A DNA stretch of 64,000 nucleotides from NCBI GenBank assembly GCA_028826165.1, contig JAPDFW010000063.1, positions 558,001 to 622,000 of the forward strand, in the 5' to 3' direction. A program made the position numbers and the translations under genes. Each line of letters opens with the position of its first letter. The first letter of the stretch is position 1. Positions 42,197 through 53,929 of the stretch are shown here, piece by piece. Origin of the DNA: Anaeramoeba ignava. Lineage: Eukaryota > Metamonada > Anaeramoebidae. Under the pieces are notes generated by a model. The model was not told the DNA's origin. It did not search any database and saw only the letters and a program-made list of their open reading frames with translations.

Positions 42197-44663
42197 TTAA
42201 TTGCAATTCCAAATCTTAATAAGGCAATCAACTGAACCAGTTGCAATTTGAGGAAGTTTTTTATTCATATCTAAAGCTTGAACAAAATGATCATGAGCAT
42301 CATTAATTGTTCTAATACAACGAGAATTTGATAAATCCCATATTTTTATTGAACGATCATCAGAAACACTTATTAAAAATTTTCCACAAGGATGAAAAAC
42401 AATTGAACGAACCCAATTTTCATGACCTGATAAAATAAGAACACATTCTTTTGTTTCTAAATTCCAAATTCTAATACTTTTATCTCTTGATCCAGTAGCA
42501 AGAAAAGGATTATTTATAAAAGGTGAATTTTTTTCCTTTTATTTTTTTTTTAATCCGTTTTAATTCAAAAAATTTTTTTTATTATTATTTTTATTATTAT
42601 TTTTACATGTTTAATTTCAATAAATTCGTTTGTTGTTTGAGGAGAAAAAGCTAAACATTCAACAACATTTTCATGACCAGAAAGAACTGAAATACATTTA
42701 TTTGAAGCTAAATCCCAAATTCTTGCTGTCTATTAAATAATAAAAAAAAATGTCAAAAAAAGTGGAACAAAAAAATTTAAAAAGAAAAAATCTACTTTAT
42801 CATTTGAACAAGATGCAAATATTGTTCCATCTGAATTAACAGCAACTCTTCTAACCCAATCATCATGATCCTCAAAAGTAAACAAACAAAGACCAGTAGA
42901 AAAATCCCATAACTTAATAGTATTATCACGAGAACAAGAAATAACTTGTGGTTTTTTAGGAACAAAAGCAACTCCAGAAACATTGTGTTCATGGCCTGTC
43001 AATGTCTTTATACAATTCCAATCTCTTTGTGAATCATAGACTTTGACACTCATGTCAGCGCTACTTGTCACTAAAAATTTACCATCTTCATTCCAATCAA
43101 TGTCTTGAACAATATTTGTGTGTCCTTTTACAGATTCAATCATTTCTCCAGATTCAATGTCCCATATTTTTGTTGTTGCATCTTCGCTGACAGTAGCAAC
43201 TAAACTAAATACTGGATGATATTTAACTGCCATTATAGGTGATTTATGTCCTTTTAATATTATTTTTGCTGGTGATGTAGGTATAAAATCTGTTTTTGTT
43301 TCTTGTTTTTGTCCTAATGATGTATGACTTAAATCATCTTGTAATCTTGTAATTTGATTTTCTAAATCTACAATCTTTTCAATATTTTAAATAATATATT
43401 TAAAATAATATAAAAATAAATATTTAAATAAAATAAAATATTTAAAATAAAATAATATAAATATTTAAAATAAATATAATAAATAAAATAAAAATAAAAA
43501 TATAAATATTTAAAATAAATATAAATATTTAAAATAAATATAAAATATAAAAATAAAAATAATATATTTAAAAAAAAAAAAAATAATATATAAAAAAAAA
43601 TAAAATAAATATTTAAAAAATAAAATAATATATTTAAAATAAAAAAATAAAAATATTTAAATAAATATAAAAATATAAAAAAAATATAAATATAAATATA
43701 AATATAAAATATAAAATAATAAAAAAAAAAAATAAATTAAAATAAAAATATAAAAATAAATATAAATATAAATATAAATATAAATATAAATATAAATATT
43801 TAAAAATAAAAATAAAAATAAATATAAATATAAAAATAAAAAAAAAATAAAATATATAATAAATATAAATATTTAAAATAAATATAAATATAAAAAAAAA
43901 ATATAAAATAAAAAAATAAATATAAAATAAAAAATAAATATAAATATTTAAAATAAATATAAATATTTAAAAATAAATATAAATATTTAAAATAAATATA
44001 AATATTTAAAATAAATATAAATATTTAAAATAAATATAAATATAAAAATAATAAAAATATAAATATAAAATATTTAAATATAAATATAAATATAAATATA
44101 AATATAAATATAAATATAAATAAATATAAATATAAATATAAATATAAATAAAAATAAAAATAAAAATATAAAATATAAATATAAATATAAATATAAATAT
44201 TTAAATAAATATAAATATAAATATTTAAAATAAATATAAATATAAATATAAATATAAATATAAATATAAATATAAATATAAATATAAATATAAATATTTA
44301 AAATAAATATAAATATTTAAAATAAATATAAATATAAATATAAATATAAATATAAATATTTAAATATTTTCATTATACTTTTCTTTGTAATCGAATAATT
44401 GAATTCCATTTTCTTTCAAGTAATCCTTTTTTAGCTTTTTCATTTTCAATTTTTGCTTCAACTGCAAATTCTTTTGCAGCATCTTTAAAATTATTTTCTT
44501 CTAAATATCCAAATATTGAAAGAAATCTATTTTTTATATTTTTTATTTTTATATTTTTATATTTTTTAATTTTCTATTTGAATAAATAAATTTTTAATTT
44601 ATTCTACAATTCTTTTTGTTGTTTATTGCTTAAAGTAGAACGAATTTTTTTCTTTTCATTCAT
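42197..44663 (-). CDS. PAFAH1B1: LIS1, dynein regulator (LisH plus seven WD40 repeats)
   Basis: Exons 44663-44608, 44526-44379, 43374-42796, 42729-42607 and 42535-42197 total 1245 nt (414 aa; animal LIS1 is about 410). The N-terminal LisH region reads [20 protein letters not shown], then [16 protein letters not shown] and a coiled-coil [14 protein letters not shown]40 repeats follow: [72 protein letters not shown] and a last ending in IKIWNCN. LIS1 dimerises through LisH and binds the dynein motor with NDEL, tuning force and start of movement on microtubules. All joints are phase-consistent GT-AG. Intron 2 is 1004 nt of TAAATA-type repeats. Confidence 0.96.
43375..44378 (-). repeat. LIS1 intron 2, ~1 kb TAAATA/ATTTAAAATA repeat
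   Basis: Almost pure AAATAT and TAAATA words on the plus strand (so T-rich in the sense direction). This differs from the other large introns of the window, whose repeats are A-rich in the sense direction. Confidence 0.9.
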
Positions 44664-45011
44664 TTTTTATTATTGAAAAAAAATTTATTTTATTTTATTT
44701 AGAAAAAATTAAATTAAAAAGAAAAAAAATGAAAAAAAAAAGAAGAAAAAAAAAAATAAATTTTTAATTAAAAAAAAAAGGAGAAAAAAAGCAAAAAAAA
44801 AAATTAAATACGTGGAAAATAAAATAAATAAAAAAAATAAATTAAAAAATCATTTTTTTCATTTTTTATTCTTTTTGTTTTATTTTCCCATTATTTCTTT
44901 TTATTATTTGTCTTGTTATTTTATTTTATTTTATTTGAAAATTTTTAATTTAAAAAAAAAAAAAAAAGTTGAAAAAAAAAATTTTTTAAAATTGATCACA
45001 ATTATAAAAAA
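44664..45011. promoter_or_regulatory. Divergent promoter region between LIS1 and cyclin Y
   Basis: 348 bp between start codons. A minus-strand TTTTCATTTTTTTTCTTTTT lies at 44716-44735, and a plus-strand CATTTTTTTCATTTTTT begins near 44851. The rest is A/T runs; a small ORF at 44812-45015 is low complexity and not credible. Confidence 0.4.
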
Positions 45012-47054
45012 ATGAGTATTTGTGTAGATTCGTTAAGAGACACATTTTTATGTGATTCTGATGAAGAAGAAACTGAAACTATTATTAGTTCTGATGATGA
45101 CAATGATCTTCATGTTGATCATGTTGTTGATCATACTTTTATTGATATTGTTGATAATTTTTCTAATTCAAAAAAACAAGAAAAACATTCTTTTCAATTT
45201 CCTATTTTAACTTTTTCTGAAAGTGAAGATGAAGATGATAATAAAAGTAAATTTTTTATTTTTATAATTTTAATTGAAAAAAAAAATAGCAAAAAAAATC
45301 ATAAAAATTTTTCCTTTTTTTTCCTTTTTTTAAATTATTTAAAAATTCATTTATAAAATTAAAATTAAAATTAAATTTAAAATTAAAATTCATTTATAAA
45401 ATTAAAATTAAAATTAAAATTAAAATTAAAATTTAAAATTAAAATTAAAATTAAAATTAAAATTAAAATTAAAATTAAAAATTAAAATTAAAATTAAAAT
45501 TAAAATTAAAATTAAAATTAAAATTAAAATTAAAATTAAAATTAAAATTAAAATTAAAATTAAAATTAAAATAGAAATGTTATCAAATAGACATAAACAA
45601 ACCGTAAAGTTACTATTTAAGAAATCACAAAATAAACCACATTATGAATTACAAAAATTAGAAAACAGAAGAAATTCAACAAGTACATTATTTGTTGATA
45701 ATACTTTAACATCACCAGATATTTATTTAGTTGTTGAATGCTTATCAAAAGCAATTCTTTGTTATATAAAAAATGAAAAAGAAAAAGAAAAAGAAAATGA
45801 TCCATTTTTAATTTTTAATGAAGAAATTCATCCAATTTCTGTATTTATTTTAATTTAAATTTTGAATTAATTTTTATTTTAATTTAAATTTAAATTTTTA
45901 TTTTAATAGAGAAATCCTCCAAAATCTTTTTATATTCCAAATGAAAATTTTATTCAAAGATTTTTTGCAGCTATTTTTAAAGGAGCAAATGTAATTTTTT
46001 ATTTTTATTTTTTATTTAAAATTTCAAAATAAAATTTAATAATTAAATAAATAATTAAATAAATATAAATAGTTAAGTCCAGAAATTTTAGTTATAATGC
46101 TTGTTTATATTGAGAGATTAATTCAAAATACAAAAATAATAATTAATCCAAAAAATTGGAGAAGAGTTTGTATTTCTGCTTTAGTTTTAGCAACAAAAGG
46201 TAAAATTTAAAATTAATTTATAAAATTAAAAATAAAATTAAAATTAAAATTAAAATTTAAAATTAATATTAAAATTAAAAATAAAATATTAAAATTAAAA
46301 ATTAAAATTAAAATTAATAATTAAAATCAAAAATTAAAATTAAAATAAAATTAAAATTAAATAAAATTAAAATTAAAATTAAAATTAAAATTAAAATTAA
46401 AATTAAAATTTAAAAATTAAAATTAAAATTAAAATTAAAATTAAAATTAAAATTAAAATTAAAATTAAATTTAAAATAAAATTAAAATTAAAATTAAAAT
46501 TTAAAATTAAAATTAAAATTAAAATTAAAATTAAAATTAAAATTAAAATTAAAATTAAATTAAATTAAATAAATTTGATAAATTAAATAGAAATCAAAAT
46601 TAAAATTAAAATTAAAATTAAAATTAAAATTAAAAATAGTTTGGGATGATTTTGCAATAAGAAATGTTGATTGGACAAGTTTATTTCCAAGAATTGATTT
46701 ACAAGATTTAAATGAATTAGAACAAACTTTATTAAATTTAATTGATTATAATGTTCTTGTAACAGCAAGTGTTTATGCAAAATATTATTTTGAATTAAGA
46801 GCATTAAGTGAATTTGATAATAAAATATTTCCTTTAGCTCCTTTAGATAAAGAAGAACAAGAAAGATTAGAAGTAATTATTAATTATTTTAATTTAAATT
46901 TTAAATTTAATTTTTAATTTTAATTTTAATTTTTTAGTCACGTTCTTTATTAACTGAACAGAAAAAGAAATTTTTTAGAAATAAAAAAGATTTCTCAAGT
47001 GATTCAAAATTAGATGTGAAAAAAAATTCACCAGCTTTTATCAAACATGTTTAG
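45012..47054 (+). CDS. CCNY: Cyclin Y-type cyclin
   Basis: Six exons: 45012-45246, 45575-45840, 45910-45990, 46073-46199, 46640-46872, 46938-47054; 1059 nt, 352 aa (human CCNY 341). The acidic N-terminus (SDEEETETIISSDDDND) precedes NRRNSTSTLFVDN. The cyclin box spans the introns: FIQRFFAAIFKGANLSPEIL, LVYIERLIQNTKIIINPKNW, RR then VLATK joined to VWDDFAIRNVDWTSLFP, then DLQDLNELEQTLLNLIDYNV and SVYAKYYFELRAL. KVWDD and SVYAKYYFDLR are cyclin Y signatures. In animals cyclin Y binds and activates CDK14/CDK16 at membranes through an N-terminal myristoyl group; the MSI start here lacks Gly2, so membrane targeting must differ. Introns 1 and 4 hold AAAATT arrays. Confidence 0.94.
45247..45574 (+). 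repeat. Cyclin Y intron 1, AAAATT arrays with two shared-core copies
   Basis: 328-nt intron with AAAATTCATTTATAAAATTA at about 45342 and 45385 in the sense orientation, followed by pure AAAATT hexamers. Confidence 0.85.
46200..46639 (+). repeat. Cyclin Y intron 4, AAAATT arrays
   Basis: 440-nt phase-1 intron, nearly all AAAATT and AAAATTT words in the sense direction. No other content seen. Confidence 0.85.
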
Positions 47055-47378
47055 GTTTTTCTTGTTTTTCTTGTTTTCTTGTTTTCTTGTTTTCTTGTTT
47101 TTGTTTTTGTTTTTGTTTTTTCCTTTTAAAAAAAAAATAATAAATTAAAAAAAGAAAAGAATTTTATTTTTCAATTAATAATGAAATTAATAAATCAATA
47201 AAAAAGTGGAATGAAATTTTTGATTTTGTTTTTTATTTTCTTTTCTTAATTTTTGAATTGAAAAAAGGGTAAAAAAAAGAATTGAAAAAAAGAATTGAAA
47301 AAAAGGAAAAGAAAAGAAAAGAAAATTTGTTCCTTTTTGTTGTTATTGTTATTGCTTGTTTTTGTTTTTGTGATTGAA
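47055..47378. other. Intergenic region between convergent genes
   Basis: Starts with TTTTCTTGTTTTCTTGTTTT repeats after the cyclin Y stop, then A/T runs, and GAAAAAAAGAATTGAAAAAA words before the stop of the FG-GAP gene. Probably holds both 3' ends; no clear terminator. Confidence 0.4.
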
Positions 47379-50300
47379 TTAAACATCATTTGAAAGTTCA
47401 ATTTCTTGATTTTGATTTTGATTTTTATTCTTTGATTTTTTTGAACGTTTTCTTAACCAAATGATAACAACAATGATAATAGCAATAACAATAATAGGAA
47501 CAAGAACTGCTGGAATAACTACTTTTGTATCTGTTGAACTATCATTAGCTTCTTCTGTTGGTGAAGGAATAGTTGTAATTGAAGTTGATGAAGATAATCC
47601 TGAATATTGATTTGTTTCACATCTCCAATCAGCAGATGCAAATATTGAAATTTCATAATTTTCTCCTCCAATTAAATTGAAAATTGAAAATTTTGTTAAT
47701 GATTTTGCCAAACAAATTGATTCAGAATTATAAGATAACGAATATCCTCTTAATCCATTTGATAATTCTAATCCATTCCATTCACATTCAAATCCACAAA
47801 TTGTTGGATTACAATTTAATCCTGTTATATTCCCTAATTTAGGTTTAATTGTAATTGTTGAACTTGGATATCCTGCATATTCAACTGTACAACTTGTATC
47901 AGTACATCCTCTAACTGAAATATAATAATCAACATTTCCAGATAATTCATTTATTGTTCCAATCATTTCATTTCCATTTGAAATTAATGTTGTGAAATTT
48001 ATCCAACTCATTTTTCCATCAATTGAAACTAAATATGATTTTGCTTCAGATACTTGTGAGAAAGTTAATTTGATTTGTTCAATTTCAGAATAAGATTGAA
48101 CATTTGAAGGAGCAGGCAACATATTAGTTGTAACTGAAGTTGATGAAGATAATCCTGAATATTCATTAAATGAACAATTTAAATCAGCAGATGCAAATAT
48201 TGAAATTTCATAATTTTCTCCTCCAATTAAATTGAAAATTGAATAATTTGTTAATGATTTATCCAAACAAATTGATTCAGAATTATAAGATAATGAATAT
48301 CCTCTTAATCCATTTGATAATTCTAATTCATTCCATTCACATTCAAATCCACAAATTGTTGGATTACAATTTAATCCTGTTATATTCCCTAATTTAGGTT
48401 TAATTGTAATTGTTGAACTTGGATATCCTGCATATTCAACTGTACAACTTGTATCAGTACATCCTCTAACTGAAATATAATAATCAACATTTCCAGATAA
48501 TTCATTTATTGTTCCAATCATTTCATTTCCATTTGAAATTAATGTTGTGAAATTTATCCAAGTTAATTGATTATCGATTGAAACTAAATATGATTTTGCT
48601 TCAGATAATTTCGTGAAAGTTAATTTGATTTGTTCAATTTCAGAATAAGATTGAACATTTGAAGGAGCAGGTAATTCATTAGTTGTAACTGAAGTTGATG
48701 AAGACAATCCTGAATATTGATTAAATGAACAATTTAAATCAGCAGATGCAAATATTGAAATTTCATAATTTTCTCCTCCAAGTAAATCTGAAATTGAATA
48801 ATTTGTTAATGATTTATCCAAACAAATTGATTCAGAATTATAAGATAATGAATATTTTTCTAATCCATTTGATAATTCTAATCCATTCCATTCACATTCA
48901 AATCCACAAATTGTTGGATTACAATTTAATCCTGTTATATTCCCTAATTTAGGTTTATTTGTAATTGTTGAACTTGCTATTCCTAAATATTGAGGTTCAC
49001 AACTTGTATCAGTACATCCTCTAACTGAAATATAATAATCAACATTTCCAGATAATTCATTTATTGTTCCAATCATTTCATTTCCATTTGAAATTAATGT
49101 TGTGAAATTTATCCAAGTTAAATGATTATCAATTGAAACTAAATATGATTTTGCTTGAGATACTTGTGAGAAATTTAATTTGATTTGTTCAATTTCAGAA
49201 ATTGATTCGATAATATTAGGATGAGGAATCTCTGCAATTCTTATTGTTTTTGATGAAATAATTCCACATACTCCATTTGAAGAACAAGCAGAAACATTAA
49301 TTTGATAATATTGATTTGGAAGTTTAACTGTAAAATTTTGATATAATTGAGTTGTTTGATATTCTTCTTCATCTTCAAATGAATATGATTTATAAGTGAT
49401 ATTATAATAAGAAGGTGATTGAGAACCTTCAGGAGCAAGCCAAGAACAATCAATATCTAAAACATTTGAAACTAAACATTTAAGATTTAAAACAGGTCCA
49501 AATCCAACTTGAACTATATCACCAACACTTTCTCCTTCATCATCTCCAGAACATGAAGGTGTTCTACAACCCCACATCGCAACTTCACATTCATTTCCAG
49601 ATTCTAATCCAGTAATTTGATAAGAAGTTGAAGTATTATCAACATCCAAATATCCAGCAAATTTCATATTTTCACACAAATAACCTATTACGTAATGATC
49701 AAGATGAGGAACTTCTTCAATAATTTCTACATTAGGTATATTCCATGAAACATTAATAGAATCTGATAATCCAATTAATTCAAAATCTTTAACACCATCA
49801 ATCATTGTTTTCAAAGTTGTTGATTCTGAAGGACTTCCACATTCATCTTCTGTTAAATTACAAGCTTGAAGTTGAATTGAATATTCTTTATTTCCATAAA
49901 TTCCTGAATAAACTGAAGAATTAAATTCTTGATAGAAAACATTTTCTGATGAATCAAAAACAGGATTTATAATTTGAGTATAACCATTTCCATAATCAAT
50001 TTGGAAATAAAGAGAAACATTATTTTCAGGTTGATTCCAATAACATTCAAATTCTGAATATCCAGAAGTACAATTTATTAATTCAACTAAAGGAGGAATA
50101 AGAGGAGGGATATATGTTCTATTAAAATAGGAAACTTCTCCTGATTGAGGAGCTGAAACAAGAAGAATATCTCCTGAAATTGAAACATCAGTTCCAAAAC
50201 TAGTTGCACCTGAAAGTACATATTCTTCATTCCAATCTGATTCAGAATAACTATAGATATATACTTCATCTGTTAAATTAGCTCCAACAACAACTCTATT

Positions 50301-53208
50301 TCCATCTTCTGAAATTGAAACTGAAGATCCAAAATTTGAAGAATCAACTGAAAGAACTTTTTCTTCATTCCAATTATTTCCAGATCTTCTGTAAATAACA
50401 ACTGTATTTGATTCCATTGCAGCAACAACAACAACATTCCCATCATTTGAAATTGCAACATCATTCCCAAATCCATCCAAAGTTGATGTAATATCAGAAA
50501 TAGATGTAAATCCAGTTACAGAAGCAGAAAGAAGATATACTTTTTTAACTGAAAAACAAGAAGCAACAACAATAGAAGGATTTTCCGAAATATCAACTGC
50601 CCATCCTAAACCTTCTCCTGATACTCCAGTATAATAAAAGAAATTTGAATATGTAAGACCATAGATGACATTATATTCTGAGTCTCCAATTAAAAACATT
50701 TTCAAAGATGCTGAAGTTGCAACACTCCATCCCACGGGAGGAGGATCAGCCATCAATTCATTAATTGGAGGATCATATATAAATTCATCTGTTGGAGGAT
50801 AACCAATTACATACTGATTACCATCAAAATAATAACCCATGCTGCCGCCATTAGAAGCAGGAGCTCCAACCTCAAGCATAATTGAATCTTCAGAAACTGA
50901 AACATCCCAACCAAAACTTGAATAAGTAGGTCGAGTTATATTTTGAAAAGAATTCCAATTTCCATCTTCAAGTTGATAAACCAATACTTTTGTTTTACTT
51001 GGATCACCAATAACAGAAATATTTGGAGAAAGAGAAACACTAAATCCAAAAGTTGAAGAAGAATCAGGAGATGTAATAGTTTGTGCTAATTCCCAAGGAG
51101 GAGGGATATATGTTCTATTAAAATAGGAAACTTCTCCTGATTGAGGAGCTGAAACAAGAAGAATATCTCCTGAAATTGAAACATCAGTTCCAAAACTAGT
51201 TGCACCTGAAAGTACTTTTTCTTCATTCCAATCTGATTCAGAATAACTATAGATATATACTTCATCTGTTAAATTAGCTCCAACAACAATTATATTCCCA
51301 TCTTCTGAAATTGAAACTGAAGAACCAAAATTTGAAGAATCAACTGAAAAAACTTTTTCTTCATTCCAATTATTTCCAGATCTTCTGTAAATAACAACTG
51401 TATTTGATTCCATTGCAGCAACAACAACAACATTCCCATCATTTGAAATTGCAACATCATTCCCAAATCCATCCAAAGTTGATGTAATATCAGAAATATA
51501 TGTAAATCCAGTTGAACGAGAAACTGAGTAAATATATACTTTTTTAACTGAAAGACAAGAAGCAACAGCAACAAAAGGATTTTCCGAAATATCAACTGCC
51601 CATCCTAAACCTTCTCCTGATACTCCATATAAATCAAAACCTTCATATTGTCCAAATACTATACGTATGAAATTGGAATCAGATGCTCCCAAAAACTGAG
51701 TTTTCACATAAGTTGAAATAGCCATATTTGATCCAAATGTAAAAGCTCCTTTTAATCCCTCTGATATAATTTCTGAATCAGAATCTTCTTCAGGGAGCCA
51801 ACCATATACATAATTATTGCCATCATAATAATAAGGAAAAAAGCATGCGTTATCTGGAGATCCAGTAGCTGTAGTCAATCCATCTTGAGAAACTGCAACA
51901 CTCCAACCATAACTTGAATAACCAGATTGAGTTAAAGTTTGAAAAGAATTCCAATTTCCATCTTCAAGTTGATAAATCAATACTTTTGTTTTGACTTGGA
52001 TCACCAATAACAGAAATATTTGGAGAAAGAGAAACACTAAATCCAAAAGTTGAAGAAGAATCAGGAGATGTAATAGTTTGTTTTAAACCCCAAGGAGTAG
52101 GAGGAATATATGTTCTATTAAAATAGGAAACTTCTCCTGATTGAGGAGCTGAAACAAGAAGAATATCTCCTGAAATTGAAACATCAGTTCCAAAACTAGT
52201 TGCACCTGAAAGTACTTTTTCTTCATTCCAATCTGATCCAGAATAACTATAGATATATACTTCATCTGTTAAATTAGCTCCAACAACAATTATATTCCCA
52301 TCTTCTGAAATTGAAACTGAAGATCCAAAATTTGAAGAATCAACTGAAAGAACTTTTTCTTCATTCCAATTATTTCCAGATCTTCTGTAAATAACAACTG
52401 TATTTGATTCCATTGCAGCAACAACAACAACATTCCCATCATTTGAAATTGCAACATCATTCCCAAATCCATCCAAAGTTGATGTAATATCAGAAATATA
52501 TGTAAATCCAGTTGAGCGAGAAACTGAGTAAATATATACTTTTTTAACTGAAAGACAAGAAGCAACAGCAACAAAAGGATTTTCCGAAATATCAACTGCC
52601 CATCCTAAACCTTCTCCTGATACTCCATTTAAATCAAAACCTTCATATGGTCCAAATACTATACGTATGAAATTGGAATCAGATGCTCCCAAAAACTGAG
52701 TTTTCACATAAGTTGAAATAGCCATATTTGATCCAAATGTAAAAGCTCCTTTTAATCCCTCTGATATAATTTCTGGATCAGAATCTTCTTCAGGGAGCCA
52801 ACCATATACATAATTACTGCCATCATAATAATAAGGAAAAAAGCATGCGTTATCTGGAGATCCAGTAGCTGTAGTCAATCCATCTTGAGAAACTGCAACA
52901 CTCCAACCATAACTTGAATAACCAGATTCTATTAAAGTTTGAAAAGAATTCCAATTTCCATCTTCAAGTTGATAAACCAATACTTTTGCTTTACTTGGAT
53001 CACCAATAACAGAAATATTTGGAGAAAGAGAAACACTAAATCCAAAAGTTGTAGAAGAATCAGGAGATGTAATAGTTTGTTTTAAACCCCAAGGATAAGA
53101 ATCTTTCAAGACATTTGATGATGATGAATAAGCTTGATGAGTTTGAGTTAATCCAAATAAGAAGAGAATCAAAACAAAAATGAATAAGAACTGTTTTGAA
53201 TTTGCCAT
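47379..53208 (-). CDS. Giant type I surface receptor: three FG-GAP propeller modules, FN3 stalk, transmembrane anchor; one frame break
   Basis: The start at 53208 gives a signal peptide (FLFIFVLILFLFGLT). Three modules of about 330 residues follow (about 53100-52080, 52085-51095, 51094-50104), each beginning near TITSPDSS.TFGFSVSLSP and ending SYFNRTYIPP. FGSSVSISEDGN and FGNDVAISNDGN are FG-GAP (integrin-alpha-type) blade words. At 51993 an extra base (CCAAGTCAAAAC against CCAAGTAAAAC in the third module) shifts frame; the remainder reads to 47379 (1555-aa ORF). The FN3 stalk carries NCTSGYSEFECYWNQPEN and three nearly identical ~550-bp paired units with ISVRGCTDTSC. A membrane helix (VLVPIIVIAIIIVVIIW) and short RKRSKKSKNK tail close it. 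Total about 1940 aa. A surface adhesion or sensing role is inferred. Confidence 0.88.
47570..49230 (-). repeat. Three tandem ~550-bp FN3-pair units in the stalk
   Basis: Units each run from about SEIEQIKL(T/N)F to SGLSSSTS(V/I)TT. The second and third differ by only a few bases. The receptor at 35971 carries two diverged copies of the same unit. Confidence 0.9.
50104..53100 (-). repeat. Three tandem ~1-kb near-identical FG-GAP modules
   Basis: Modules 1 and 2 are almost identical in DNA; module 3 matches in its second half but is diverged in its first (EVGAPASNGGSMGYYFDG replaces ATGSPDNACFFPYYYDG). Recent duplication with gene conversion is the likely cause. Confidence 0.9.
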
Positions 53209-53929
53209 TCTTTTGTTTTTTAAAACTATTTAAAAATAAAACAAAAATAATTAGTTAATTGAATAATTAATTTTGTTTTTTCAATCCATTAAAAAAAGAA
53301 AATGATCAAATTGAGTTCTTAATTATTTAATTGAATTCAATTCAAAAGAAGAGAAACAAAAATAAAAAAACAAAACAAAAGAAAAGATTTACATTTTAAA
53401 ATGAAAAGAGAGAAATGAATTGAAAAAAAATTTTTGTTTCTTTTATTCCTTTTTAGATTTAATAAAATAGATTTGCCCAAATGAATTAAAATAAATTTAA
53501 TTAAAACTGATCTTTCTTTTTAATTTAGAAAAGAAACCAAAACAAAGCAAGTTCCTTTTCAATTCTTTTGAATTCAAAAACAAGTTAAAAAAATTTTTTT
53601 TTCTTTTCATTTAGTGAATTTTGCTTTTCCTTTTCTTTCTAAAAATTAACTATAATTCGTCTTTCCTTTTCTTTCTAAAAATTAACTAAAACAATCCAAT
53701 CGTTATTTTAAAAAAAATTTTTTTTTCAAATTAAAATTTCAATAATTCTTTCAAATTCTCTTTTGAATGAATCAAAAATTCTTTTTCTTTTTTTTTTTTA
53801 ATAAATCTATTTTTTCTAATCCAATTCGAAAAAAATTACTTTTTTTAATTCTTTCTCTCTTTTTTTTTCAAATCTTTTTAATCCCCCAAATAAATTGAAT
53901 TAATGAAAAAATCAAAATTTTTGAATTAA
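53209..53929. other. Upstream region of the FG-GAP receptor
   Basis: T- and A-run sequence with scattered TTCTTTTCATTT and CTTTCTAAAAATTAACTA words (the latter twice near 53640-53690). No gene seen; likely promoter of the minus-strand receptor. Confidence 0.4.
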
